A stretch of 10,916 nucleotides of DNA from Patescibacteria group bacterium (GCA_018816815.1 JAHIVD010000074.1:1-10916); one strand, 5' to 3'. Numbered from the stretch's first letter, positions 1 through 7,612 are shown. Notes: a model not told the origin generated them from the sequence alone. Made by a program: numbers and translations.

Positions 1-248
1 ATATTTGTAAGATATTATTTTTTATCATCGAATATCCCAATTATTGGGTTGGTGCTGTTGTGCACAGTACGGTAAGGATTTTTCCGTTGCAACCTCCTAA
101 ATAAACGTCATATGATCTTTTGTGTCCACATGGTAAATCTCAGTCGAACCATTATACCAAGTTTATCGTTTGAGGAAATGCAGATTTATAGGCTGCTTTC
201 TTTATAACCTGTTTAGCGAGGTAATTGGAGGAAAGAAGTTAATTCACT
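1..248. other. Left-edge intergenic region, no convincing gene
   Basis: No frame on either strand gives a protein I recognise. On the plus strand two frames are open from the window edge, one to a TAA at 102-104 and one to a TAA near 73-75, so the tail of an upstream plus-strand gene cannot be excluded. On the minus strand there is an extended -10 sequence TGGTATAAT (159-151), identical to the one in front of tRNA-Tyr, and a strong Shine-Dalgarno-like AGGAGG at 98-93, but no ORF of useful length follows it. A small inverted repeat CCCAATTATTGGG lies at 36-48. Either a short RNA or a decayed gene would fit. Confidence 0.4.
151..159 (-). promoter_or_regulatory. Possible extended -10 promoter
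   Basis: The minus strand reads TGGTATAAT, a perfect extended -10 (TGnTATAAT). No good -35 is visible 17 bases upstream. Transcription would begin near position 144 and run toward the left edge. The downstream product is unclear: an ATG at 131-129 opens only a 7-codon frame (MWTQKII). Confidence 0.35.
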
Positions 249-539
249 TTAGGTTGCTGCCTGCATGTAATCCACAACTATATTAATAATCTCCTGGACA
301 CTTTTGTTGCAATTTTTAAAGTATATGTTGTCTAATATCTCACTCCCAAAACTCCTAATCAATTCGCTTATTAAAGCATGGACGAACGATTGAGTAGCTG
401 ATTCTACGCCTTCAAAATCTAAGGCAATTTCCTCATTCCTTTCTAGTATCGGTGTTATATATTTAATCCTGATATTTCTCGCTATATCTTTATTTTCGGC
501 GAATACGCCAGTTTTAGGTAATAATTTTATTATTTTCAT
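249..539 (-). CDS. STAS-like domain protein (DUF4325 family)
   Basis: A 96-residue protein that fits the DUF4325/STAS-like family. What I see is the family pattern: an N-terminal beta strand, an AR-N-I stretch near residues 20-23, a hydrophobic strand ending in LDFEGVE (40-46), then the signature ATQSFVHAL (48-56) with Ser51 at the place where anti-anti-sigma proteins carry their phosphorylatable Ser, and a helix-rich C-terminus. There is no membrane segment, so it is cytoplasmic. It overlaps the preceding ATPase gene by four bases (ATGA, 539-536), which indicates translational coupling and a shared role. By analogy with SpoIIAA/SpoIIAB the pair could be a partner switch, but that is inference; the biological output is unknown. 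Confidence 0.75.
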   Translation of the reverse strand: MKIIKLLPKTGVFAENKDIARNIRIKYITPILERNEEIALDFEGVESATQSFVHALISELIRSFGSEILDNIYFKNCNKSVQEIINIVVDYMQAAT

Positions 540-1495
540 ATGAATTTTGCCTTGTAATATGCTCTCCTCTGTTGTTTAACAGCCTTAGAATAACTTTTTC
601 TAATTAAATCCAAAAGAAAAGAAAATTCTTCTGTATTATCTAAGTTTATATCAATTCCAACAGCAGTGCCCTGCCAATATGGAAAATCCATCCCCTTAGA
701 GTGCTTATCTTTGAAAGGATCTGCATGGAGACGTATGTTTTTCATATTGTCAGCTTTTAATAATTTGTACATGCCATTTCCGCTATAGATTACAAAAAAA
801 TCTTTGTTTACTGTGGCAATAGACTTAATGAAAAACAATCCAGCGCCTGCGTTATAGTCAGTGCCACCTATTCTCTTTGTGGTTCCTGTTATTCCTGGTG
901 TTAAAGCAAGCCTAATTGCTTCAAGATCAGTTTTGGCTCTATGCAATCCTGAAATTGTTTTTAGTATGCCTATTCCTTTATCAACAATACCAATTCTTAT
1001 TGTATTACTTTTTTTATAATACTGAGCACACATGATGACACCAATTTTAGACATGGCGTGCTCAAATACATTTCTCATTAATTCACTTAATATATATCTG
1101 ATAGGCTCTGCGTGTTTGGGAGATAAGTGCAATAATGGAACCACCTCAGTAATGAATTCTGTTAATTTTTCACTATTGGTTATTTGTTTTAAAGGTATAA
1201 ATCTTCCTGCAGATTCATGTTCTGTAATTTCAATTCCAGAGTCAATCTTCAAAAAATTAAACAATCCCATTCTCTTAAGATAATGTTTAGATCTTGCCTC
1301 CATAACTTCACACTTTACTTGTTTAGGTTTAAGGGAAAGTCCTAATGCAGCAATCATTGCTATAACTATTGGATGTATTGAAATCCACTTTTTATTTGCG
1401 GTGATTTCAAGCACCTCCGGGTTTGAGGCATCAAAATTTTTCAAAAATGGGTCAATATTGCCTAAAAAAGCACTATTAGGTATATATATTTTCAT
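536..1495 (-). CDS. STAS-like plus HATPase (GHKL) ATP-binding protein
   Basis: A 319-residue protein with two parts. Residues 1-90 resemble a STAS-like fold, with the WISIHPIVIAMIAALGL stretch at 37-53. Residues about 105-295 form a histidine-kinase-like ATPase: N box ELMRNVFEHA (138-147, Asn142 as the Mg ligand), G1 box VDKGIGI (171-177), G2 box GAGLFFIKS (217-225) and a late GTAVGIDI strand (276-283). No phospho-acceptor His domain and no membrane segment are visible, so it is closer to anti-sigma-factor kinases of the SpoIIAB/RsbW type than to sensor kinases. The start is the first ATG after a good promoter and has no Shine-Dalgarno; the mRNA is probably leaderless. It is coupled to a DUF4325 gene by an ATGA overlap. 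Target and function are unknown. Confidence 0.75.
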   Translation of the reverse strand: MKIYIPNSAFLGNIDPFLKNFDASNPEVLEITANKKWISIHPIVIAMIAALGLSLKPKQVKCEVMEARSKHYLKRMGLFNFLKIDSGIEITEHESAGRFIPLKQITNSEKLTEFITEVVPLLHLSPKHAEPIRYILSELMRNVFEHAMSKIGVIMCAQYYKKSNTIRIGIVDKGIGILKTISGLHRAKTDLEAIRLALTPGITGTTKRIGGTDYNAGAGLFFIKSIATVNKDFFVIYSGNGMYKLLKADNMKNIRLHADPFKDKHSKGMDFPYWQGTAVGIDINLDNTEEFSFLLDLIRKSYSKAVKQQRRAYYKAKFI

Positions 1496-1501
1496 AGCTT
1501 A

Positions 1502-1530
1502 ATTTTACCAGGATTGTAGGTTATTTGCAA
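1502..1530 (-). promoter_or_regulatory. Promoter of the ATPase/STAS-like pair
   Basis: On the minus strand: -35 TTGCAA (1530-1525), a 17-base spacer, then -10 TAAAAT (1507-1502) preceded by TGG, giving an extended -10. Only six bases (1501-1496) separate the -10 from the ATG at 1495, so the predicted +1 falls at or next to the A of the ATG. The transcript would be leaderless, in keeping with the lack of a Shine-Dalgarno. Confidence 0.6.
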
Positions 1531-1582
1531 GCAATACCGGGAATCCCGGTAAATAAAATATATTACATAAATCCCGGTAAAT
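1502..1582. repeat. Operator-like repeat cluster ATTTACCGGGATT
   Basis: A 13-bp sequence AATCCCGGTAAAT occurs exactly at 1542-1554 and again at 1570-1582, 28 bp apart. The first copy is also part of an inverted repeat TACCGGG-AAT-CCCGGTA (1535-1551). An imperfect copy in the opposite orientation, ATTTTACCAGGATT (1502-1515), covers the -10 of the ATPase promoter. The arrangement of one inverted pair just upstream of -35, one further upstream and one across -10 suits binding of a dimeric repressor. No regulator gene is identified in the window. Confidence 0.5.
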
Positions 1583-1671
1583 TCAATAAGTTTGTACTCC
1601 TTAGTTTTTTGGGGACGAACCAAATCTTTTTTAATGGGTCTAAAAGTGTTGTTGAAAACTAGCTTGTCAAG

Positions 1672-1754
1672 TCCGGAGGGGAGGATTCGAACCTCCGCAG
1701 GGAAAACCCGACAGATTTACAGTCTGTTGCAATTGGCCGCTCTGCCACCTCCGG
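1672..1754 (-). tRNA. tRNA-Tyr (anticodon GUA)
   Basis: An 83-base class II tRNA. The acceptor stem CCGGAGG pairs with CCTCCGG (7 bp), the D arm contains AGCGGCC, the anticodon arm ACAGA-CTGTAAA-TCTGT places GTA at 34-36, a long variable arm follows, and the T arm is GGAGG-TTCGAAT-CCTCC. The discriminator base is A. The next bases are CTT, so CCA is not encoded and must be added by a nucleotidyltransferase. Seven-pair stems without mismatch make this a functional gene. Confidence 0.95.
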
Positions 1755-1763
1755 ATAAGCTAG

Positions 1764-1772
1764 ATTATACCA
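1764..1772 (-). promoter_or_regulatory. Extended -10 promoter of tRNA-Tyr
   Basis: The minus strand carries TGGTATAAT (1772-1764), nine bases before the tRNA 5' end at 1754. Predicted transcription start is about 1757, leaving a 2-4 base 5' leader for RNase P. No clear -35 is visible, as is usual for extended -10 promoters. Confidence 0.6.
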
Positions 1773-1904
1773 AATTTTGAGGTTATTACTACGCCTAAAT
1801 TACTTTTTCTTTTTTATCATTTCCAGTTTTCTGTTGTTTTCCGCATGGACAGGAGTTTTGTGAGAAGAAGATAGTAAAGAAAGTTCGCAGAGACGACTTG
1901 TACC

Positions 1905-1913
1905 TGATATAAT
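1905..1913 (+). promoter_or_regulatory. Extended -10 promoter of the PBP gene
   Basis: TGATATAAT (1905-1913) matches the extended -10 consensus TGnTATAAT. The ATG at 1923 begins nine bases further on, so transcription should start near 1920 and leave a leader of about three bases. No Shine-Dalgarno precedes this ATG. A weak -35 (TTCGCA, 1884-1889) may contribute. Confidence 0.55.
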
Positions 1914-1922
1914 CAATTCTAT

Positions 1923-4478
1923 ATGAGTTCGGGTTCTTGGAAAGCCAGGCGGGAAAATAAAAAGCTTTGGAAGTTTAAGTTTTTATCGGGTTTGTCTACA
2001 GGAATGTTAATTATTGTGGTGGGTTTTTTGATACTCCTTTTTGGGAGCGTAATTTTTTTTGCAACACAAATACCAAATCCATCTGATCTATCAAACCGTG
2101 AAATTGCCCAGTCTACTAAAATTTATGACAGAAAAGGACAATTACTTTATGATATTTACCAAAACCAAAACCGTACTCCTGTTAAACTTTCTGAAATCCC
2201 GGACTGCGTCAAACAAGCAACTATTGCTATTGAGGATAAGGATTTTTACAAACATTCTGGTTTTTCCATAACAGGCATTGTTAGATCTGTATTTGAGTTA
2301 GTAGTTCACCGCCGCGTTGAAGGCGGATCTACGCTGACCCAACAGCTGGTAAAAAATGCTTTGCTTTCCGGTGAACGGACTCTGACCCGAAAAGCTAAGG
2401 AATTCATTCTGGCAGTGCAGGTAGAGCGTGCCTATTCAAAGGATGAGATTTTAGAGATGTATTTAAATGAAATCCCCTATGGTGGAACAGCTTATGGGAT
2501 TGAGGCTGCAGCTAATCTATATTTTGGAAAATCAGCTAAAGAATTAAATCTTGCAGAAGCATCTCTTTTAGCAGGTTTACCTCAACGCCCGTCTGTTTAC
2601 TCTCCTTACGGCAGTCATCCTGAATTAGCGCAAGTCAGACAAAAAGAAGTTTTAAGAAGAATGGTTGATGATGAGTATATAACAGAAGATCAGTCTAAGT
2701 CAGCAGAAGATGAACAATTGACTTATAGAACCAGTCGGAGTGAACAAGGATTTAAAGCACCCCACTTTGTTCTTTATGTGAAAGAAAAGCTAATTGAGCA
2801 ATTTGGGGACAAGATGGTGGAAGGCGGAGGCCTAAGGGTAACTACGACGCTGGATTATGATTTACAGGAGCAAACCGAGGAGATAGTTAAAAAAGAAATA
2901 GACAACCTATCATCAGCTAAGGTTGGTAATGGTGCAGCTGTGGTTTTGGATCCAAAAACCGGCCAGATTCTTTCAATGGTTGGTAGTAAAGATTATTTTG
3001 ATGTATCTGCTCCTGATGGGTGCAGAGAAGGAGCAACTTGTACTTTTGAACCTAATGTAAATGTAGCTATCAGCTTAAGGCAGCCCGGTTCTGCAACTAA
3101 GCCTATTGCCTATGCTAAAGCTTTGCAAAAAGGTTACACCGCAAATCAAGTTTACATGGATGTTAAAACTGAGTTTCCCGGAGGCGATAAACCAAGCTAC
3201 ATTCCGGGTAATTATGACGGTCAATACCATGGGCCTGTGCAGATGAGGTATGCTTTGGGTAATTCATACAATATTGTTGCTGTTAAGAATTTAGGGTTAG
3301 TTGGAGTAAAAGATGTGATGTCTCTGGGTTATCAAATGGGTTTAACAACCTGGGAGCCTTCCAGTGAAAATGTAGCTTCAGTTGGTTTAAGTCTTGTTTT
3401 GGGAGGCAGAGAAGTTAGACTTCTTGATTTAACTTCAGCCTTTTCCGTTTTTGCTAATCAAGGCCACCATCTTGATCCTGTTTCTATATTAAAAGTTACA
3501 GACAGCAAAGGTAAAACACTCTTTGAATTTCATCAATCCGAAGGGACAAAAGTTTTGGAATCAGGTATTGCTTTTATTATTTCAGATATCCTATCTGACA
3601 ATGGTGCCAGAACAGCGGCTTTTGGTTCCAATTCAATCCTAAACGTGTCCGGTAAAACCGTGGCAGTAAAAACCGGAACAACTGATGAGAAAAGGGATAA
3701 TTGGACAATTGGATATACTCCGTCTGTTGTTGCAGGGGTTTGGGTTGGCAATAATGACAATTCTACAATGAGTTCTGTTGTAGCTTCAGGTGTAACAGGT
3801 GCCTCCCCTATCTGGAATAAAATCATGATTGCTGCGCTTAGAGATAAGCCTAATGAATCATTTTCAAGACCGGATAATGTTACACAAGTTGAAGTAGATG
3901 GTTTAATGACCGGAAAGCCGCATGAGGGTTCTCCAACCAGAAAAGAATATTTTATAGCCGGAACCGAGCCAAGCAGTGAATCAAGTGCTTATCAGCGCCA
4001 GAAAGTCTGCAAAAGCAATCCTCACCGGTTGGCTAATGATGATGAAGATAATGAAGAAAAAGACGTAGTTGTTTTAAAAGAAGATGATCCAACAGGAGCT
4101 GATAAATGGCAGACAGGAATTGATCAGTGGGTGCTGACAGCCAGTGATGCCCGCTTGGTTGGGGCAACTAAAGGTTGTTCCGGAGTGCCTGGATTTGCTG
4201 CCGGTAGCGGTGGAATTATAGAAATTGTAAATGTTGGAAACGGTGCCAATGTACCAAGGGTTTTTGATGTTTTAGCTAAAGCCAATTCACCTGCCGGAGT
4301 TAAGGAGATTACCTGGTTAATAGACGGCAGTCAAAAATCTACACAGACTTCCGAACCCTTTGCTTTACATGTAGAGTTTCCTCAAGGCGACAAAGGCTCC
4401 CATACAATTACGGTAACTTTGGAAGATAATAACGGTGGAAGTTTTTCTTCCTCAATTGGGATTACTGTGGCATTGTAG
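1923..4478 (+). CDS. Class A penicillin-binding protein (PBP1A type), Ig-like tail
   Basis: An 851-residue bifunctional peptidoglycan synthase that polymerises lipid II and cross-links stem peptides outside the membrane. A basic N-terminus (8-20) and one membrane helix (about 24-48) anchor it with the bulk outside. The GT51 glycosyltransferase (about 75-250) shows EDKDFYKH (Glu104), GGSTLTQQ (134-141), RKAKE (156-160, Glu160) and KDEILEMYLNEIPYG (173-187). The transpeptidase (about 335-640) has SATK (Ser390 nucleophile, Lys393), SYN (448-450) and KTGTT (583-587). An acidic linker (704-722) leads to a C-terminal Ig-like beta domain (about 765-851). Cys367 and Cys373 lie close together and could form a disulfide. 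All catalytic motifs are intact. Its last 17 bases overlap the convergent pheT. GT51/transpeptidase assignment is firm; the exact PBP subclass is not. Confidence 0.93.
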   Translation: MSSGSWKARRENKKLWKFKFLSGLSTGMLIIVVGFLILLFGSVIFFATQIPNPSDLSNREIAQSTKIYDRKGQLLYDIYQNQNRTPVKLSEIPDCVKQATIAIEDKDFYKHSGFSITGIVRSVFELVVHRRVEGGSTLTQQLVKNALLSGERTLTRKAKEFILAVQVERAYSKDEILEMYLNEIPYGGTAYGIEAAANLYFGKSAKELNLAEASLLAGLPQRPSVYSPYGSHPELAQVRQKEVLRRMVDDEYITEDQSKSAEDEQLTYRTSRSEQGFKAPHFVLYVKEKLIEQFGDKMVEGGGLRVTTTLDYDLQEQTEEIVKKEIDNLSSAKVGNGAAVVLDPKTGQILSMVGSKDYFDVSAPDGCREGATCTFEPNVNVAISLRQPGSATKPIAYAKALQKGYTANQVYMDVKTEFPGGDKPSYIPGNYDGQYHGPVQMRYALGNSYNIVAVKNLGLVGVKDVMSLGYQMGLTTWEPSSENVASVGLSLVLGGREVRLLDLTSAFSVFANQGHHLDPVSILKVTDSKGKTLFEFHQSEGTKVLESGIAFIISDILSDNGARTAAFGSNSILNVSGKTVAVKTGTTDEKRDNWTIGYTPSVVAGVWVGNNDNSTMSSVVASGVTGASPIWNKIMIAALRDKPNESFSRPDNVTQVEVDGLMTGKPHEGSPTRKEYFIAGTEPSSESSAYQRQKVCKSNPHRLANDDEDNEEKDVVVLKEDDPTGADKWQTGIDQWVLTASDARLVGATKGCSGVPGFAAGSGGIIEIVNVGNGANVPRVFDVLAKANSPAGVKEITWLIDGSQKSTQTSEPFALHVEFPQGDKGSHTITVTLEDNNGGSFSSSIGITVAL

Positions 4479-6165
4479 CTTCTATGTCTATTTCCAAAAC
4501 AGACACTCTTTGATCTACCCCGAATTTATTAACAAATCTGGGGTGAATTTCTGCCATCCAGTCAGCTTTTCCTAATGATTTGAATCTGGTGGGATGAAAA
4601 TATTTTGTTTCATTCTGTTCCTTCTGTTCGACTTCGGAATGCAATTGTACTTCTTCACCTTGGAGATGTTTTAATACTGCTTTGTAAATCTGATTTAGTT
4701 CCTGAATGGGATTATCCGTGCCATTGCTTAAAGCAATGCTTAAATGATAGTTTTCTTTTGGTAAATTCTCTTTTCGCGGTGCATATACCTTGCCTATCTC
4801 GAAAATAGCTATGTCCTTGATGTTGTTCCGGATATTTTTAGCAGCAACTTCTAACAGGTTTGGCCATAAATTATTTCTTAAATATTCTGTTTCAGCAGAG
4901 ATTGGGTTAGCAACCCGGATTAAATTTTCAACCTTTAGTTTCAAATTTTTAATTACCTGTGTAGAATAATATGAATAGGTTTCAACTTCAGTGAGACCTT
5001 GCATAACAAGAGCCTTTTTAAGGGCGTCCAGTAGTCCAAAAAGCGGGTTCTGAGTGTGATCTGGTATATTTGTATCCAATGTCTTGGCAGGGATCTTTTC
5101 ATATCCATACATTCTGGCCACTTCTTCAATTAAGTCTTCTTCAATTTCTATATCCAGTCTCCAGTATGGTACTGCTACGTCCCAAACCGCGTTTCCATCT
5201 GAAGAGCGGGAAGTTAGTTTAAAACCCAGTGCTGTTAAAAATGATTCAATCTGTTTGCTAGAAATAGCTATACCTATTAGTGAATTAACTTTTTGCTGGG
5301 TTAATTTGATAGTTTTGACTTCATCTGCTAAATTTCCTTTTAAAGTGATAGCTGTTAATTTACCTCCTAAAGCTTCATACATTTTGATTGCTGAGGAAAG
5401 TGCCTGAAGTAAATTTGTTTTTGTCAGTCCATGCTGGAATCTTTTTGAGCTTTCTGAATGAAGTCCTAGTCTTTGTGCGGATTTTCTAATAGGTATTGGT
5501 TTAAAGATGGCTGCCTCAAGCAGTATTGTTGTTGTGCTACTTGAAATTTCACTCATTTTCTCTCCCATGATTCCTGCAATTCCTATTGGTCCTGCTTCAT
5601 CTGTAATTAATAAATCTTTTTCATTGAGATTTCTTATTTTCCCATCAAGCGTAGTTATTTGTTCATCTTTTCTGGCAGTTTTTACTTTGATCTTTCCTTT
5701 TACTTTTTCAGCGTCAAAAGCATGCATGGGCTGACCGAATTCAATCATAGCCAGATTAGTAATATCCGCTACATTATTAATGCTTCTGATGCCGGAATCT
5801 GTTAGTTTTTTTATCCATTCCGGAGATGATGGTTTTACTTTGAGGTTCTCAATTTTAACAAGACAGTACACAGGAGCAAGTTCTTTGCTTTCTATCTCTA
5901 CTGGAATCTCACAAAGCCTTTGGGTTTTAAACTCAAAATTTACCGGTTTAAAGCTTGCGGGAGAGTCTGCAATGGCAGACACCTCTCTTGCAACACCTCT
6001 CATGGATAAAAGATCTGCTCTGTTGTAACCCTTCATATCCAGTTCAAAAAAGTTTTCATCTGTGCTTTTTAGTCCAATGGTCCGGAGAGGCAGCAGCTTG
6101 ATGAGCTTCTCAACAGGAACTTTTAAGTCGATTAATTCTTTTAACCAGCTAATACTTACTTTCAT
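4462..6165 (-). CDS. pheT: Phenylalanyl-tRNA synthetase beta subunit, short form
   Basis: Partner of PheS in the alpha2-beta2 enzyme that charges tRNA-Phe. The 567 residues hold the B1-like start (MKVSISWLKEL), the N-R-x-D-L-L motif (YNRADLLSMRGVAREV, 47-62), the B3/B4 editing domain (about 86-245, with GIAGIMGEK at 195-203), the B5 domain (about 280-357, WDVAVPYWRLDIEIEEDLIE) and the catalytic-like core to the end. Compared with the usual roughly 800 residues, the EMAP-type tRNA-binding OB domain near the N-terminus and the C-terminal FDX-ACB anticodon domain are absent. Start and pheS stop overlap by one base (TAATG), so translation is coupled. It is the last gene of the operon and no terminator can be seen because the gene runs into the convergent PBP gene. 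Confidence 0.93.
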   Translation of the reverse strand: MKVSISWLKELIDLKVPVEKLIKLLPLRTIGLKSTDENFFELDMKGYNRADLLSMRGVAREVSAIADSPASFKPVNFEFKTQRLCEIPVEIESKELAPVYCLVKIENLKVKPSSPEWIKKLTDSGIRSINNVADITNLAMIEFGQPMHAFDAEKVKGKIKVKTARKDEQITTLDGKIRNLNEKDLLITDEAGPIGIAGIMGEKMSEISSSTTTILLEAAIFKPIPIRKSAQRLGLHSESSKRFQHGLTKTNLLQALSSAIKMYEALGGKLTAITLKGNLADEVKTIKLTQQKVNSLIGIAISSKQIESFLTALGFKLTSRSSDGNAVWDVAVPYWRLDIEIEEDLIEEVARMYGYEKIPAKTLDTNIPDHTQNPLFGLLDALKKALVMQGLTEVETYSYYSTQVIKNLKLKVENLIRVANPISAETEYLRNNLWPNLLEVAAKNIRNNIKDIAIFEIGKVYAPRKENLPKENYHLSIALSNGTDNPIQELNQIYKAVLKHLQGEEVQLHSEVEQKEQNETKYFHPTRFKSLGKADWMAEIHPRFVNKFGVDQRVSVLEIDIEATMPQ

Positions 6166-7211
6166 TAAAATTTCTCCAAAAATTTCAAATCTCCGTTTTT
6201 GAAAGAGCGTATATCTTTAACTCCGTATTTAAGCATGGCCATTCTTTCAGGTCCTGCTCCCCAGGCAATTCCGGAATAGATGGAAGGATCTATTCCCCCA
6301 TTTTTCAAAACTGTTGGATGGATCATGCCTGCTCCTGCCAGTTCCAGCCACCCTACTCCGCCGCAAACTTTACAGCCTTTTCCTTTGCAAAAAATGCAAA
6401 GCCCGTCAACACCTGCTCCTGGCTCAACAAAAGGATAGTATTTTGGACGCAGCCTTGCTTTGATGTCTTTACCTAGAATACCTTTAAAAAAATATTCTGA
6501 TAGATATTGCAGGTTAGCCATATTTACGCCTTTGTCTATATAAACAATTTCAAACTGATCCAGAGTGTGCTCGTGTCTGGCATCAACATTTTCATATCTG
6601 AAACAGCGGTCTATGCTCATCATCCTAATAGGGGGTTTAAATTCCCGCATAATTCTGATTTGAGCATTTGAAGTATGAGTCTTAAGCAGTAATTCTCCTG
6701 GAGTTGTTTTTACATTTGACGTATCGATATATAGCGTATCCCAGAGATCTCTTGCAGGGTGACCTTGAGGGATATTTAAAAGCTCGAAGTTGTATCCTTC
6801 CGTATCAATATGAGGAGCATTGTATTGTTTAAAGCCTAACTTTGTAAATAATTCTACAATCTCATTTTCCAGTTTTGTAACAGGGTGCAGATGTCCTTGT
6901 CTTTTTTTGCCTTGTGATTCCTGAGGTTGAAGCGTAAACTTTTCTGTTTCAAGCTTTTTATAACTTTCTTCACGGACTTTATTTCTTTGCAATTGGATAG
7001 CTTTTTCCAGCTTTTGTTTTGTCTGGTTGAATAATGGGCCAATTTGTTTGCGTTTCTCTTTTGATAATTTTGGAAATTCCTTTGGAAGCAAAGTTATTTC
7101 CCCTGTTTTACCAAAAAGCGCTAAAAAATATTCATCAAGCTCTTTTAAGCTCTTTGCTTTTTGAATTTTTTCCAGAAAATTATTTTGAATTTGAATTATT
7201 TTTTGTTCCAT
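6165..7211 (-). CDS. pheS: Phenylalanyl-tRNA synthetase alpha subunit
   Basis: Catalytic subunit of PheRS (348 aa). Residues 1-95 are the coiled-coil arm expected to grip tRNA-Phe. The class II core follows: GHLHP (106-110), HPARDLWDTLYI (151-162), motif 2 FRYENVDARHEHTLDQFE (204-221) and motif 3 WGAGPERMAMLKYG (317-330). Between motifs 2 and 3 is a CxxC-x4-CxxC insert (Cys272, 275, 280, 283), a likely zinc knuckle not present in the E. coli enzyme and, as far as I know, found in several reduced bacterial lineages. The Shine-Dalgarno is weak (AAAAAAG directly upstream). It lies 53 bases after rplT and overlaps pheT by one base. Confidence 0.95.
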   Translation of the reverse strand: MEQKIIQIQNNFLEKIQKAKSLKELDEYFLALFGKTGEITLLPKEFPKLSKEKRKQIGPLFNQTKQKLEKAIQLQRNKVREESYKKLETEKFTLQPQESQGKKRQGHLHPVTKLENEIVELFTKLGFKQYNAPHIDTEGYNFELLNIPQGHPARDLWDTLYIDTSNVKTTPGELLLKTHTSNAQIRIMREFKPPIRMMSIDRCFRYENVDARHEHTLDQFEIVYIDKGVNMANLQYLSEYFFKGILGKDIKARLRPKYYPFVEPGAGVDGLCIFCKGKGCKVCGGVGWLELAGAGMIHPTVLKNGGIDPSIYSGIAWGAGPERMAMLKYGVKDIRSFKNGDLKFLEKF

Positions 7212-7264
7212 CTTTTTTAAATTCTAGCATAATACGGATGGATTCCGAAGAGATAAACAAGAGG

Positions 7265-7612
7265 TTAACTGTAAATTTTGGCAATGATTTTCTTAAAATC
7301 TTCAAGATTGTGAACTGCCAAATCTGCCAGGATTTTACGGTCAAGATTTATATTCTTTTCATGTAAATCTGAAATAAATTTTGAATAGGACAATCCTTCA
7401 TTTCTTAAAGCAATTCCCATTTGAGTAATCCAAAGCCTTCTCATGTCCCGTTTTCTAAGCTTCCTGCCTGCAAAAGCGTATTGTCCAGCATGAAGCAAAG
7501 AAGATTTCGCTTCTCTTATAAGCTTACTTCTGCCGCCTCTGTGACCTTTGGTCTGGCTTAGTACTTTTTTATGTTTTCGATGTGACGTGACTCCTCTTTT
7601 AATTCTTGGCAT
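7265..7612 (-). CDS. rplT: Large ribosomal subunit protein bL20
   Basis: A 115-residue protein of normal L20 length. It opens with the hallmark MPRIKRGVTSHRKHKKVL and contains KGHRGGRSKLIREAK (23-37), AFAGRKLRKRDMRRLWI (47-63) and the helical C-terminal RNA-binding part. L20 binds 23S rRNA early in 50S assembly, and in E. coli and B. subtilis it represses its own operon from the infC-rpmI side. Here the 77 bases between rpmI and rplT are very AT-rich, and I could not draw a convincing L20-binding fold there. The Shine-Dalgarno is weak (AAAGAAAG). Confidence 0.97.
   Translation of the reverse strand: MPRIKRGVTSHRKHKKVLSQTKGHRGGRSKLIREAKSSLLHAGQYAFAGRKLRKRDMRRLWITQMGIALRNEGLSYSKFISDLHEKNINLDRKILADLAVHNLEDFKKIIAKIYS

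Noticed and set aside
1542..1582. CRISPR-like or transposon-end repeats
   Set aside because: Only two exact 13-bp copies without regular spacers, and no transposase or cas gene in the window.
1592..1780. Open reading frame on the plus strand
   Set aside because: It runs antisense through the tRNA-Tyr gene and its translation has no protein-like features.
5084..5407. Plus-strand frames inside pheT, pheS, thrS and other genes
   Set aside because: They lie antisense to well-supported genes and show no recognisable domain or ribosome-binding site.
7212..7264. Possible internal promoter before pheS (TTTATC, 17 bases, TATTAT)
   Set aside because: Both boxes are poor matches in AT-rich sequence overlapping the rplT end; not enough to call.
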